From assembly GCA_036245525.1 (NCBI GenBank), contig BTPG01000004.1, positions 209,322,325-209,386,324 of the forward strand: DNA of 64,000 nt. Reading direction: 5' to 3'. The notes under the pieces are model-generated. The model was not told where the DNA came from and ran no database searches. It worked only from the letters and a program-made list of their open reading frames with translations. Of this stretch, positions 45,766 to 56,456 are shown piece by piece. The position numbers and the translations under genes were made by a program. Source of the stretch: Semisulcospira habei. Its lineage: Eukaryota > Mollusca > Gastropoda > Semisulcospiridae. Position 1 is the stretch's first letter, and every line of letters starts with the position of its first letter.

Positions 45766-46334
45766 TGCAGGAGGCATATATCTTCATGAGCCCCCTAATC
45801 AAAGAAGTACACCAATCCCAAGAAACGACAATAAAGCTAGCATGAGGCATAGATCTTCATGAGCCCCCGCATCTGCGGGGGTTCATAAAGATACATGCCT
45901 CTTGAGGGCTTTATTTTCGCTTTTTGGATGAGTGTATTTCTGTAAGCGTTGAATTTACAGTGATTTCAGGAACATAACTTGTGGCCACTGGCAGCGAAGG
46001 CGTTATACCTCGAAACCTTCCTCAGCCAGCGAGGCACAGACACAAACAGATAGAGCCAATCCTCCATGCTAATAAATGGCGATACTGCTCGAAAGAAAGC
46101 CTCATTTGCAGGGAGCCGTGAGGATCTATGCCTCTTGCTGACACCACTTCGCTTCCACGTTATTGGTACTGTTGGGGCGACGCTCCTTGGCTTTGGTTTA
46201 TTTGTATCCGTATTCCTTGTAGGGTTGTGGCTGTTGGTCGTTGAGCGAGCGAATATTTGAGACGCAAAATATACGTTCGGTTGTGGCAGGGAAGGGGTTA
46301 ACGAAGCCTCCAGAAACACCCGGCCCGGAAGGGG
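45766..46334. repeat. Cluster of H1 fragments
   Basis: Half arm at 45766-45800 (GAGGCATATATCTTCATGAG), hairpin at 45841-45905 (GAGGCATAGATCTTCATGAG / TTCATAAAGATACATGCCTC), and a right half at 46112-46301 (GGATCTATGCCTCTTGCTGA, ending GGCAGGGAAGGGGTTAA). Another GGAAGGGGTTAA lies at 46327-46338. This suggests at least three overlapping or nested H1 copies. Confidence 0.65.
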
Positions 46335-46697
46335 TTAAAATCACGAGTGCTCATGAGAATCTATGCCTCTTGCCGGTGGCGCGGGATTGACTGATGGACT
46401 TAAAAATAGGTTCAGCTCACTCATGCGGCGCTGACCATGGCGACGCCGGAAATGAAACATCGGCGATAGAAGAAATATAGACCGGAAGGTGGTCGCACGC
46501 ATGGGCGAGCGGAAGCGAGGCAGATCCGCTTTGGGATGCCGGGAACTGAGCGTTTTGGAGGCCAATACACAGCTTGGTGTGTAGACTTTGTCGGCATGTC
46601 CATGGTAACGATCCACAGTTTCCTGTGCCAGAAGTTAGGGTCGTGTGTGGGTTTTTACTTAGACGGCCAACTGGCTCGATCTTGTCCGCTGCAACAA
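46335..46697. other. No gene; H1 right half
   Basis: GTGCTCATGAGAATCTATGC then CTCTTGCCGG at 46346-46376 is an H1 right arm. Minus-strand ORFs of 60-107 codons in the remaining sequence show no domain. Confidence 0.4.
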
Positions 46698-46788
46698 AAT
46701 GTCTTCGGGCCCACATCGGCCGCAGTTGGCCCGCGCACAACCGTGCGCGGGCCCACTGCGGCCGTTGTGGGCCCGTGGACTTTTGCTT
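46698..46788. repeat. H4 hairpin
   Basis: AATGTCTTCGGGCCCACATC and GTTGTGGGCCCGTGGACTTT with inner arms CAGTTGGCCCGCGCAC and GTGCGCGGGCCCACTG. Confidence 0.75.
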
Positions 46789-46857
46789 TTATAGTCGTCT
46801 GTTTAGAATAATGAAAGGTGTTCGCGTCACGTTGATACTATGTTAGTGTTTCTTTGC

Positions 46858-46909
46858 GTGAACCCGCGCGTCCAGAAAGTGAGCTCGTACTGGACGCGCA
46901 CGGGTTCAC
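46858..46909. repeat. Short hairpin
   Basis: GTGAACCCGCGCGTCCAG pairs with CTGGACGCGCACGGGTTCAC around AAAGTGAGCTCGTA. Confidence 0.8.
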
Positions 46910-46948
46910 AGGAAGAAGCATTAATGTTGTATTATAAAGCGAGCTTGA

Positions 46949-47067
46949 TTAACTCACTCAAGGCGCCCCGCGTCGATAGCTGCGGAAGTGTGGTATATAG
47001 CGTTGCCGCCGGCAACGCAGTACGACACTTCCGTAGCTATTAATGCGGGGCTCCTTGAATGAGTTTA
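46949..47067. mobile_element. Palindromic mini-element, TTAACTCA ends
   Basis: TTAACTCACTCAAGGCGCCC at the left and GCTCCTTGAATGAGTTTAAA at the right. Inner arms GATAGCTGCGGAAGTGTGGT and ACGACACTTCCGTAGCTATT around GCGTTGCCGCCGGCAACGC. Almost entirely stem, with an A-run following. Confidence 0.75.
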
Positions 47068-47424
47068 AAAAAAAAAAAAAAAAAAAAAGGCGGACGGAGT
47101 GCATATGAGGGCTACCACCACGGTTTCACCGATCGAAATCTAAAAATATGGTGGTCTCGTACCATGTTTTAATTAATGCAACCTCTCATCTCTTCTTCCC
47201 CCGTCTCCTGTCCCCTTCCTCCGCGCGACACAGTGAAAGAGTGTCTGACACAATCTTTAATTTTTAATTGTTTATTTTTATTTTATTCTCTGTATCACTT
47301 TCCGCACGCTTATAGCACTTTGCGGCTCCAGATGTTTGAAAGTACATTACAAATTAATGCAATCAGATCCAAGGCCACATTCTCAAATTGTGTAGGTGCC
47401 ATCTAACGACTTGTACCAGTTGCA
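47068..47424. other. No gene recognised
   Basis: Poly-A tail-like run at 47067-47088, then AT-rich sequence with no domain. Confidence 0.4.
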
Positions 47425-47568
47425 GGAGATGGATCGACCATGATATTTCAAGGGAAGTGCCAGATTAGCTTGGCGCCTAATGACGCAAAGCTAATCATGC
47501 ACTTCCCTTAAATAATATCATGGTCGATCCACGCTCCTGCTGTGGTGCGTCGGGGCTAAATGGGTTAA
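47425..47568. mobile_element. H2 MITE, right end intact, mirrored variant
   Basis: Arms TTTCAAGGGAAGTGCCAGAT and TAATCATGCACTTCCCTTAA: GAAGTG/CACTTC replaces GGTGGTG/CACCACC in both arms. Right end GGGGCTAAATGGGTTAA. The left terminus is not recognisable. Confidence 0.75.
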
Positions 47569-47799
47569 GGGCATTTGTGATTGGTAGTGCCAATTCAGCT
47601 TTGCGACATGTTCTTTAAAGCTGCCTGTCACACGGTTGCGCTGGTCGCTGACATTTGGCCCCGAGAAGTGAAAGAGGCGACTGTCTCCTCGTTTCCTTTG
47701 GAAGGTTCCGTAATGTGCTGGCATGTCTGCGATTAATATTTTCCATTCCCCAGAGAAGCAACCAGTCTTTTCGGTCTTCCAAAATCACTCACATATATT

Positions 47800-47877
47800 A
47801 TATGCAAGAGGCAAATATTCTCATGAGCCCCTGCAGTTGCAGCTACAGTACCTCATGAGAATATGTGCCTCTTGTTG
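47800..47877. repeat. H1 hairpin with mirrored changes
   Basis: CAAGAGGCAAATATTCTCAT pairs with ATGAGAATATGTGCCTCTTG around GAGCCCCTGCAG. TATTCTC/GAGAATA replaces GATCCTC/GAGGATC in both arms. Confidence 0.75.
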
Positions 47878-47921
47878 GCATAACTCAGCCTCACTTACAT
47901 CCTCAGATTATGGCCTAGAAG

Positions 47922-48104
47922 TGGAGTGCTCGTATATTTACCATCATTTCTGGACAGACCTCGCGACTCCCATTCTCAGTCAAACATTTTGATTCATTGT
48001 CACCGAGAGCGAAGCTAAGCTCTCGGTGACAATGAATCAAACTGTGTGAGAATGGGAGTCGCGAGGTCTGTCTAGAAATGATATAAAAATGGAGTGTTCG
48101 TATA
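47922..48104. repeat. Long hairpin flanked by a 15-bp direct repeat
   Basis: Arms ATCATTTCTGGACAGACCTC through CATTCTCA and TGAGAATG through GAGGTCTGTCTAGAAATGAT; inner stem TTGTCACCGAGAGC / GCTCTCGGTGACAA around GAAGCTAA. TGGAGTGCTCGTATA (47922-47936) and TGGAGTGTTCGTATA (48090-48104) flank the hairpin and look like a target duplication with one change. Confidence 0.75.
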
Positions 48105-48717
48105 CTGTTTTACAGAACCTTTTACAACATGAATCCAGTCACCAAAACTCAAACAAAGCAGACGACAGCTGTTTGTCGGTTGCGCCGGTCTGAGCAGCTA
48201 ATTGCTGATTCGGTTGAGTTTCGCTGCTTTGTAGAGCAAACAATGTAAGCGACAATGAATAGTAAGGATTTGTCTGTTTCATTCTCATGTGTTTTATCGC
48301 TTTTGTTAGGAGCGCGATGTCATTGATTCTTGTGTAGAGTAAGCCATGGTCATTTTACCGGTGGTGTACTATGGATCCCAGAAAGCACCGCGCGGTAAGA
48401 CTAGGTGCTTACGATTGTGGTTGTGTTGTTCTGTGGGAGCATGTGTGTATTAATCGTAGGAAACGATCCGATATTTATTTGAGCTATCATGATTACGAAT
48501 CACGTACCTTTTTAGTAATGAGATTCGCTATCGTTCGCACAGAGAGCGGAATTGATTGTCTTTTGATATACGGAGTTGAATCCCGAAGAGTCTAGAAGCC
48601 GCTCGAATAATCTCCGCTGTTTTCTGTGCGCGTGAAGTTGGCAGCCAGTATGTATTAGGCGGAATCTTGAAACTTCCGGAGAATTCTGGCAAGGTCGTGA
48701 ACTGTGTAGCGTATTTT
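48105..48717. other. No gene recognised
   Basis: Two small overlapping frames at 48371-48595 (+) and 48512-48737 (-) lack domains. Confidence 0.35.
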
Positions 48718-49236
48718 TGTGTAACGTCATTACACACCGGGATTTCCCAAAATTGGGGTTGAAATTAACAGTCGAATTTTATAGACTATTGTAGTCTATT
48801 CTAGAAAGTTCTTTTTCATCAACATTTATGAGTTTCGGTTACGTGTTCTGTTCTGATTGGTTGTGTCGTATGAATTTGCTAGATTATTCTGGAAAGCTGT
48901 TATACTATAAAAGATTGTTCTTGGTAAGCGCGTTTGTACATTGTCGGTGACGGAGTTATGCAGTGTATAGTGATGCACATTGTATGAGAGACGCATTGTG
49001 TCAGAAGTGTTGACATTTTGTGGAGGAGACATTGTATCAGTGCTGGTGCATTTGTGAATGCATTGCGTGGAGATCGCATTGCTGAAATAAAATATTGTTG
49101 GAACTGTTACTCCAGTGTGGTCTGCATCCTTAAGCCAAATGTGACGGGTTGCAGCTGAGTGAAGTTTCTTTAAAAGAACCTTGCGTGCGCGCGTCTGGTG
49201 TGATATCATACTACGACTACGACTCAACACGTAACA
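48718..49236 (+). other. LTR-like or promoter-like segment, tentative
   Basis: Starts TGTGTAACGTCATTACAC, contains TTCTAGAAAGTTC and ATTCTGGAAAGC (GAA-type heat-shock-like motifs), GATTGG (inverted CCAAT), ACTATAAAAG (TATA-like), CTGAAATAAAATATTG (polyadenylation-like), and ends near CAACACGTAACA. The order of promoter, polyadenylation signal and TG..CA ends suits a solo LTR of about 520 bp, but no flanking duplication is seen. Confidence 0.3.
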
Positions 49237-49303
49237 CTAGGAAATATGGTGTGTGGGAATTTCTCATGTAAAAGTGGTCTTGAAAGGTTCTATTGGGGTA
49301 TAG

Positions 49304-49305
<2 letters not shown>

Positions 49306-49396
<91 letters not shown>
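49306..49396. repeat. (GA)n microsatellite, left side of LINE-A
   Basis: About 90 bp of GA running directly into AAATGAAATGAAACTTTATT, the inverted LINE-A tail. Confidence 0.95.
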
Positions 49397-49399
<3 letters not shown>

Positions 49400-49481
49400 G
49401 AAATGAAACTTTATTGAAATGAAACTTTATTTCTCAAGGATAAATGATTAGGTACATAGACCTGTTTTTAATCATGTCCTT

Positions 49482-49698
<217 letters not shown>

Positions 49699-50179
49699 AA
49701 ATGCCTGGAGAAAAAAAAGTAGTTAACCCCATCCAAGTCTCCAGGGCAGAACCGCGTGGGTAAAAGTACAAAGTAATAATACATTTACAAGAAAAAAATG
49801 AAAACAGAAATCATTGTTTGCATGTATACATATGTGCATCGGGTATTTACAAGAAATTACATGGTAAAAAAAAAATGGTAAAAAGAGAATACACTGATAT
49901 AGCTGTAGGGGGAAAATAGGCACTTACAAGAATAGCTTCAACGAGTCTACGCTATTTACGTATTGATGGTTTACTACACCAACTTCAGAAATGAAAAGCC
50001 ATAGTCACGTGAGAAACGAAAAGCCATAAGCCATAGTCACGTGGTTTACTCTTTACAGCATTTCAAGTATTCCTGAGATACTTCAGCAGCTGGGTTTTAA
50101 ATGTTCTAACCGATGGCGCTGCTCTAATATCTGCCGGAACAAAATTCCATAATTTGGCCCCAGAACAAGACAAAGATGA

Positions 50180-50494
50180 CTAGTAAATATCCAAGCGGGG
50201 CATTGGTACAAGCATATTGTTTCCTGGTGTTCGGCTGGACCTATGGGCAAAACGGAATGAATTTGTGAGATAAGTAGGAGATTCTGAGAGGGTGATTTTG
50301 CGCATGAATACCAGTTTATTATAGATAAAAGGTTTGTGAAGAGGTAAGACAGCTAGCAACTTGAATTTGTCATCTGTACTAATGCTTTCTGTGGGTCTGT
50401 CAACAATTAGTTTAATAGTCCTTCTGTGGAGCGAGTTGAGTCTTTTTAAGTTAGCATCACTACTCCCGTCCCAGATAGTAGAGGCATAATCCAA
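50180..50494 (-). pseudogene. LINE-A reverse transcriptase C-terminal part
   Basis: About 104 codons: LDYASTIWDGSSDANLKRLN, SLHRRTIKLIVDRPT, LLAVLPLHKPFIYNKLVFMR, ending with a stop. This is the region downstream of the catalytic RT domain in CR1/jockey proteins. It is separated from its upstream half by the L2 insertion. The apparent start codon is a TTG, not a real start. Confidence 0.82.
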
Positions 50495-50497
50495 ATG

Positions 50498-52588
50498 TAA
50501 TAATAATAATAATTACGGTATTTATAATGCGCTTATCTTAATAATAATTATAACTCTAAGCGCGCACTCACAACTCGCACACGCATGCGCACGCTTTAGA
50601 CAATGACTCACGTACCACAAATAGTGAAAAAAACATAACGACGGTCAGCTTGGGGTGGGGAGTGTGGTGATATAGTGCTAGAACTGTTGAAAGAGGTGAG
50701 TTTTGAGGGCGGACTGGAAGGAGGAGAGAGAGTGTTTCTGACGGAGAGAGAGTGGGAGAGTGTTCCAGGTGGATGGACCGTAGACGGAGAAGGAGCGGGG
50801 GCCGAAAGTGCTGAGTTTGGAGGCGGAGAGGGTCGGAGGCGGAGCGGAGGGAGCGGGAAGGAGTGTAGGGGTGAAGTAAGTTGGAGAGATAGGTAGGAGC
50901 GTAGTTGTTCAGGGGTTTGTAGCAGAGAGACAGAATCTTGTATTGGATGCGTTGGGGGATGGGGAGCCAGTGAAGGAGCTTGAGCAGGGGAGTGATGTGG
51001 TCGGATTTTTTTTTTCTAAGGACGAGGCGGGCAGCATTGTTCTGAACGCGCTGGAGAGTGAGAGTGGTGGAGTGAGGAAGGCCGGAAAGGAGAGAGTTGC
51101 AGTAGTCGATGCGAGATAAGATGAGAGACTAGACAGCGAGTTTGGTGGCAGCTTCGGTAGTGAGGTATTTTCTGAGCTGACTGATGCGGCGGAGGTGGAA
51201 ATAACATGCCTGGGCCGTGTCGGAGACGAAGCTGGTCATGGAAAGAGAGGAATCGAGGATAACGCCAAGGTTCTTGACCGAGTCAGAGAGGGAGATGGGG
51301 GTGCTGTCGAGTTGAAGGTGGAGAGAGGGAGAGAGCTGGGAAAGTTTCTGGCGAGTGCCTACCAGCATGGCTTCCGTTTTGTCGTCGTTCAGTTTGAGCT
51401 TGTTTGCTGTCATCCATTTTTTCACGTCTTCATAGCAGTCAGCCGTGCGAGTCAGTAGTGTCTGAGTGTTGTCGAGTTGTCTTTGTCTAGTAGTTGTGAG
51501 TCGTCAGCGTAGAGGGGGTGGTGTATGTGGTGAGACTGGATGATGTTGGACAGGGGAGAGGTGTAGAGTGTGAAAAGGACCGGGCCCAGGACGGACCCCT
51601 GTGGAACGCCGCGCGCAGGAAAGCCTGACTGGGTTGGAGGAGACGCCGTCGATGGTGACGGACTGCTGTCTGTCGGAAAGGTAGGATAGAAACCCGGAGT
51701 GGGCAGAGTCAATGATGCCAAAGGAGTGGTGAAGGCGGTGGAGGAGGATAGAGTGGTCTATGGTGTCGAAGGCGGCAGAGAGATCGAGTAGCGTAAGAAG
51801 GGAGATGTTGCCCGAGTCAGTGGAGAGAAGCAGGTCGTTTAGGATATGTAGAAGGGTTGTTTCAGTGCTGTGATGTTTGCGATAGGCAGACTGGAAGGGA
51901 CTGAGGAGGTTGTTGTCGGCGAGGTGGAGGTTGAGTTGGTTGAGGACAACCTTCTCAAGAAGCTTGGACAGGAAAGAGAGATTGGAGACTGGGCGGTAGT
52001 TCTTGAGTTCGTTTGGGTCGAGGTTGTGTTTTTTGAGGAGAGGACGGACGATGGCGGACTTGAAGATATCGGGGACGGAGCCATTCTCTAGAGATGTGTT
52101 GATGATGTCGGTAATGAAGGGCAAAAGTTTTGGGAGGTCGTCCCGGTAAAGAGAAGCTGGGAGAGGGTCTAGTTCGCAGGTTTTGAAAGGCATGTACTTT
52201 ATGGTCTTTAGGACTTCATCCTGAGAGACGGGCCGGAAGGACGAGAGGGGAGTGCGGAAAAGGGGGGGGGGGGGTCAGGAAGGCAAGGCGGAGAAGGCAG
52301 AGTGTCGAGTGTGTTGCGCAGAGTTTGGATTTTGTCGGAGAAATAGGAGGAGAAAGCGGACGGAAGTTCTTCTTTGCTTTGTGTGTTGGGAAGAGGAGAG
52401 TCTTTAGAAGTGCCTAGGAGTGTGTTCATGGTGGCGTAGAGGGTTTTGGAAGAAGTGGATTCCAGGATTTGGTTTTGAAGGTGTTTACGTTTGGAGTCGG
52501 AGATCATTCTGCAGACTTTGGATCTGGTGGCTTGGAAGATCTCTCTGTGAACGGTGAGGTCAGATGATTGCCAGCGGCGTTCCGCTTG
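50498..52588 (-). mobile_element. L2/CR1-type LINE inserted in LINE-A
   Basis: About 2.1 kb, 5'-truncated. The minus-strand 3' end has GATAAGCGCATTATAAATAC followed by (ATT)n, as in L2-type LINEs. Coding sequence in at least four frames (see pseudogene entry). Junctions with LINE-A share at most 2-3 bases, so there is little or no target duplication. Confidence 0.83.
51016..52588 (-). pseudogene. L2/CR1-type reverse transcriptase pseudogene
   Basis: Minus-strand RT broken by frameshifts. Segment 52208-52588: RQAERRWQSSDLTVHREIFQ (linker before RT). 51504-52193: [90 protein letters not shown] (catalytic Asp). 51452-51721: [20 protein letters not shown] and LYADDSQLL (catalytic YADD). 51129-51425: VKKWMTANKLKLNDDKTEAM and NLGVILDSSLSM. 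51016-51207 in another frame: the thumb region up to RPSSLHHSHSPARSEQCCPP. The motif set is diagnostic of L2/CR1; the copy cannot encode a working enzyme. Confidence 0.87.
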
Positions 52589-53253
52589 TCGTGTGCCTGA
52601 TATGAGCACAATAAAAGATTTTTTCTGGTGAATTCATCAGTGAAATATCTCAGTTTAGAAAGTAGGCATACATTTTTAGATATTGTTTTACAAACATTTG
52701 CAATATGATTCTGCCAACACAGCTTGTCGTCTATGGTGATTCCAAGCACGCGCTGCTCCCTGACTTGCTCAACAGACTGGCCATTAAATGCGAGTTTTAA
52801 TGGAGGGGGGTTCAGCTGGTGTTTTTGTCTAGTGGTAATCAGCATACATTTGGTTTTGGATTGATTGATTGATTGATTGATTGCATATTGCTTAACGTCC
52901 GGACAGCAACAAGACTTTCTCAGGATGTGCCTACACTGCTTGTGAAAAAAACCCCAAAACAACAGAATATTGAATGTATGTCTTGGTTTTGGAAGGATTC
53001 GGTACCATGGAGTTATTTTGACACCACTGTGAAACATCATTCAAACTACTCTGAAGAGATCTAGTTATACAATATATATATGATGATGAAAGTCAAGAGT
53101 TCCGTCGTCTGCAAAGAGACTGCAGGTTACACTGGGGTCAGATATATGTAGTGGAAGATTGTTGATATAGACCAAAAACAATAATGGACCAAGGATAGAT
53201 CCTTGTGGTACTCCTTGCGCTATCAGCCCCTCACTTGAGTTTGTCCCATTCAC
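52504..53253 (-). pseudogene. LINE-A reverse transcriptase, upstream fragments
   Basis: 53065-53253 encodes [20 protein letters not shown] and [10 protein letters not shown] (catalytic FADD), then goes out of frame. Across 52983-53060 and 52617-52850, once the RetA insertion is disregarded, the frame reads LNDVSQWCQNNSMVPNPSKT, KCMLITTRQKHQLNPPPLKL, VLGITIDDKLCWQNHI, LLSKLRYFTDEFTRKNLLL, and stops at the L2 junction. The fingers/palm part upstream of GVPQG is missing, cut off at the GA array. Confidence 0.83.
52861..52982 (-). mobile_element. RetA retroposon, 5'-truncated, 11-bp TSD
   Basis: 122 bp of the RetA 3' end on the minus strand (TACATTCAATATTCTG, then GACAGCAACAAG on the other strand), tail (AATC)n. 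Flanked by TTGGTTTTGGA at 52850-52860 and 52983-52993. It interrupts LINE-A between NPSK and TKCM. Confidence 0.88.

Positions 53254-53254
<1 letters not shown>

Positions 53255-53335
<81 letters not shown>
53255..53335. repeat. (GA)n microsatellite, right side of LINE-A
   Basis: About 80 bp of pure GA at the truncated 5' edge of LINE-A. Confidence 0.95.
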
Positions 53336-53336
<1 letters not shown>

Positions 53337-53373
53337 AGGCACGTCCTTTTCAACCAATCAACAGTTTACAAAG

Positions 53374-53603
53374 TTCTATTCGAGGGAACAGATTCTCATG
53401 ATCATCTGCATCCGGCAGGGGCTCATGACAATGCATGCCTCTTGCAGGCAGATGTCACTTCCATCTGCATCCTCACGTCTGCCTGCACACATCTTGGAGT
53501 AAACAAAATGGATCCTTTAAACCCTTTACTGTGTGCAAGAGGCATAGATCCTCAGGAGCTCCTGCAACTGCAGGGGGTCATGAGAATCTATGCCTCTTGC
53601 TGG
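53374..53603. repeat. Two H1 hairpins
   Basis: 53383-53440 degraded (ACAGATTCTCATGATCATCT / GGCTCATGACAATGCATGCC). 53534-53603: CAAGAGGCATAGATCCTCAG / TCATGAGAATCTATGCCTCT around CTCCTGCAACTGCAGGGG. Confidence 0.7.
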
Positions 53604-53773
53604 CACAAAAACCAGGCCAACTTGCATCCTCAGTTTGAGGGGGTTTGAGTATAGGACCAAGACATGTCCAGAGACAGACCTTCGCTTGCACTTTCTCGAC
53701 ATGCGTCGATTGATTATCTTCCAATACTATTGCACTTCGGGTGGGTGCGGAAGAAATAGCGGGGAGCGAAATG
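53604..53773. other. No gene recognised
   Basis: Short flank between an H1 copy and the next hairpin; no signal. Confidence 0.35.
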
Positions 53774-53874
53774 TCTTTTCCCAACCGATTTCCGTAACGC
53801 AATCTTTACGCATAGGTCTGCCCGTCGGCAGACCTATGTTTGAAGCTTGCATTACGGAAATCGGTCGGGAAAAG
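53774..53874. repeat. Unclassified hairpin of about 100 bp
   Basis: CTTTTCCCAACCGATTTCCG and CGGAAATCGGTCGGGAAAAG with inner arms GCATAGGTCTGCC / GGCAGACCTATG around CGTC. Single copy here. Confidence 0.78.
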
Positions 53875-54507
53875 AAATTACGCTGGCGGTGGGGAACCTC
53901 TTCGCTTTCGCAGAAGATTGGCCAAATTGTGTGAGATTTGTCTGCTCAGCTTATTAAATGTCGCCGAAGGTGGATCGACCGCGATAGTTTTCATGTTGAC
54001 TTTGTCGATTGAGCGGCGTAAGCCCCAGCAAAAAAAAAAAAAAAAAAAAATCCACACCTGTCGCGATGGTCAAGGAGGCAAAACCAGCAGTACTCCTTAT
54101 TTGCCTGTTACGTACTTATGAAGAAAGAGGAACACAAACAACAAATAATAAAAAAAATAATAAAAAAACCCTCCAAAAACAAGCATAAACAATAAAAATA
54201 GCAACAACAACAGCAAACAACAACAAAGCGCTAAGCAACAACAACACCAAGGAAACAATAAAAGGGAGCAACCAGCCATCCAACCAAGCAGTCAACCAAC
54301 CAACCCCCAACTAACCCACCAGCCAGTCGATCAACTAACCCACCTAACATCATATACCCCTCCACCCACCCACCAATTCAGCCAACCGGCAAACGAACCG
54401 ATCGACAGTCCGACCGGAGTCAGAAAACCAACCACCCAGCAGCCAACAAACCAACAATGTTTGTGAGACCTGAACTCTCCATCACTTATTTTCCTTATCT
54501 GTGCGCT
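53875..54507. other. No gene; A-run and CAACCA-rich tract
   Basis: Poly-A at 54031-54050; CAACAA/ACCAACC-rich sequence at 54130-54450. Leu/Phe-rich minus-strand ORFs are compositional. Confidence 0.45.
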
Positions 54508-54568
54508 GTTCTGTGGTTATGAAACTCACTGCTTGCAGTCGTAAGGTCTGAAATCACAGACCGGCACA
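54508..54568. repeat. H5 hairpin, diverged
   Basis: TCTGTGGTTATGAAACTCAC and AAGGTCTGAAATCACAGACC around TGCTTGCAG. Confidence 0.65.
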
Positions 54569-54714
54569 CATTTTTTCCAAGTCCGCCTCTTTCGCAGCAC
54601 TATCCCCCATCCGCGGACACTTCATCCTCTGTCTTTGATATCACTTCATGCCGGAAAGGAGACACTAAACCCCGCTGCATTTTCAACGGCCCACCCACCT
54701 GCTTTCTTTGCAGC

Positions 54715-54806
54715 AAAAGGTCCTTGGGCTGAGTTCAGCCGTCGCTGGCCAGCGCACGGTCGAGCGCGGGTCAGCGATGGCTGAACTCGGCCCGAACACA
54801 TTTTGC
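54715..54806. repeat. H4 hairpin with mirrored arm block
   Basis: GCAAAAGGTCCTTGGGCTGA at the left edge; arms GAGTTCAGCCGTCGCTGGCC and GGTCAGCGATGGCTGAACTC. The GTTCAGCC/GGCTGAAC block differs from other H4 copies and is mirrored. Confidence 0.75.
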
Positions 54807-55330
54807 CAGCTGCACGCTTTCTTTTGAAACACAACTCACCCATCCACTTTGTTTGAAACAAAATAACGCCGGCAGAGTAATTCCCCTTACCGGAAGCGCA
54901 AGAAAATGCCAGCCGTCCATTTCACAGAAGATCAGCGTTGTTTTGCAAGCTTTTCTCAACTGTATTATTAACTTTTTTGTTGCGTGGAGAGGGGAGATCT
55001 GGATGAAAACCTTCCGCGCTGTAAACGGAGGCCGGCGGATCGATGGCGAAAGGACGCGAACTTTGAATTGTCTTCACTGTTGAGAGTTTATGACCAGGAG
55101 TTTCAAGTACTTTCCAAGCCGGTAGGGCACCTTCCTGTCTGTAGGAAGCGTGAGCGCCCGGCACACTGGTTGTCTCCTTCAGTTTGTTACCGCTGAATCG
55201 AGGGACACACCCAGTGTGGGGCACCTGCTGCAGATTTTCCGTCGGTAAGAAGCGTAGATTCTTATGACCCCCCCCCCCCTTCCCCACCAACCCCTCCCCC
55301 TCCTACCCCACCGGTGCCTTGACTTCATTT
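54807..55330. other. No gene; C-rich tract
   Basis: C-run at 55267-55279 and CCCC-rich sequence to 55315. ORFs of 62-122 codons on the minus strand have no domain. Confidence 0.4.
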
Positions 55331-55512
55331 GTTGGTTAGTTCGGGGTTTAACCTCCACGACACCCAAGTGACAATGGACGGCCCTGACGGGCGGGTTATG
55401 GGGGACAGGGACATCTATTGCCTATGGAATACGTCTTGAACACTGATCAATTCAGCGCGTACTGCAACTGTGCCACTTTGATTTACCAGGACCTTTCAAT
55501 GGACATGCTAAT
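55331..55512 (-). mobile_element. SINE-1, 5'-truncated
   Basis: Starts TTGGTTAGTTCGGGGTTTAA (the inverse of the SINE-1 3' end) and extends through CTGTGCCACTTTGATTTACC and CAATGGACATGCTA. The tRNA head is missing. Confidence 0.8.
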
Positions 55513-55582
55513 GAAGGAGCCTGTCTTTACATCATTTGTAAGACGCCTAGAGATTTTTATTGAAAGTATAGGCGCCTTAAAA

Positions 55583-55602
55583 CTATTATTATTATTATAT
55601 GC

Positions 55603-55672
<70 letters not shown>
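55583..55672. repeat. (ATT)n microsatellite
   Basis: About 90 bp of TTA/ATT. It follows TATAGGCGCCTTAAAACTAT, reminiscent of an L2-type 3' end with ATT tail, so it could mark another L2 terminus on the plus strand. Confidence 0.9.
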
Positions 55673-55740
55673 GAGTTCATGACAATTTGTAAGCAGATCA
55701 GTCTTCCGACAAACCCGGTCTAACCTCTCTTGCGCACATG

Positions 55741-55860
55741 GGGTCAGTTGCATGAGCGAGCTTAGTCCTGCATCAGCCTCTAAGCAAGGTGCGCCGCTAT
55801 AGCGGCGCATCTTGCTCAGTGGCTGGTGCAGGACTAAGCTCGATCATGCAACTGGCCCCT
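55741..55860. repeat. H6 palindromic element, best copy
   Basis: GGGTCAGTTGCATGAGCGAG and CTCGATCATGCAACTGGCCC at the ends; arms CTTAGTCCTGCATCAGCC / GGCTGGTGCAGGACTAAG; centre GGTGCGCCGCTATAGCGGCG. Nearly the whole 120 bp is palindromic. Confidence 0.85.
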
Positions 55861-56019
55861 GGTCATTAGATGAACTATATAGGACAGACCCACAGCGTTT
55901 CGTGTCCATTTTATTTTTACCGTTTCGCTGCCACGAAATCTCACTTTAGAAACCACTGTACATTGACCAAGATTCGCGTGAAGAAATAGATGTAAATATG
56001 AAAAAAAAAAAAAAAAAAA

Positions 56020-56110
56020 TTAAACGTTCAGGGCTTAACTTTTTTTGTTTGTCCTCGACGAAGGTGATTTCAAAGACGGGCACCGAAAAGCGTCTGAGCT
56101 CCCTGGCTGC
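56020..56110 (-). mobile_element. SINE-2, internally deleted
   Basis: Minus-strand tail and body (AAACGTTCAGGGCTT, GGTGATTTCAAAGACGGGCA on the plus strand), then a direct jump to GAGCTCCCTGGCTGCC, the head edge. The promoter boxes are lost. Confidence 0.7.
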
Positions 56111-56151
56111 CCAATATATAAATGGGACCCAAAATAGGCATAAAGAACGGA

Positions 56152-56223
56152 TCACTAAGAAGACACATAAACCCTCATGAGCCCCCGCGACTGCGGGGGC
56201 TCATGAGGGTTTATGTCTCTTGC
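56152..56223. repeat. H1 hairpin, AAACCC mirrored variant
   Basis: GACACATAAACCCTCATGAG pairs with CTCATGAGGGTTTATGTCTC around CCCCCGCGACTGCGGGGG. AAACCC/GGGTTT replaces AGATCC/GGATCT in both arms. Confidence 0.8.
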
Positions 56224-56456
56224 GCCCAAATTGCGTTCTCCTTGCCCCGGCAGTTCATTAAAGGGTTAAATTTCAGGAAAGACTCCTCTGTGTTTTCAAA
56301 GCCTGTGTGAAATATTTTTGGGGGATAACGTCGAGGAGAGGATAAGTTTAAGGAGAGGATATGTTTACTTTGCACGACATTGCATGAAAGAAGTCAATCT
56401 GAATTTTGCGTGTTGCGTGCAACAACACCAGCTTCGACAGGAACAAAAACAACGGC
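56224..56456. other. No gene recognised
   Basis: GAGGAGAGGATAAG and GGAGAGGATATG repeat loosely at 56332-56360. No coding signal. Confidence 0.35.
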
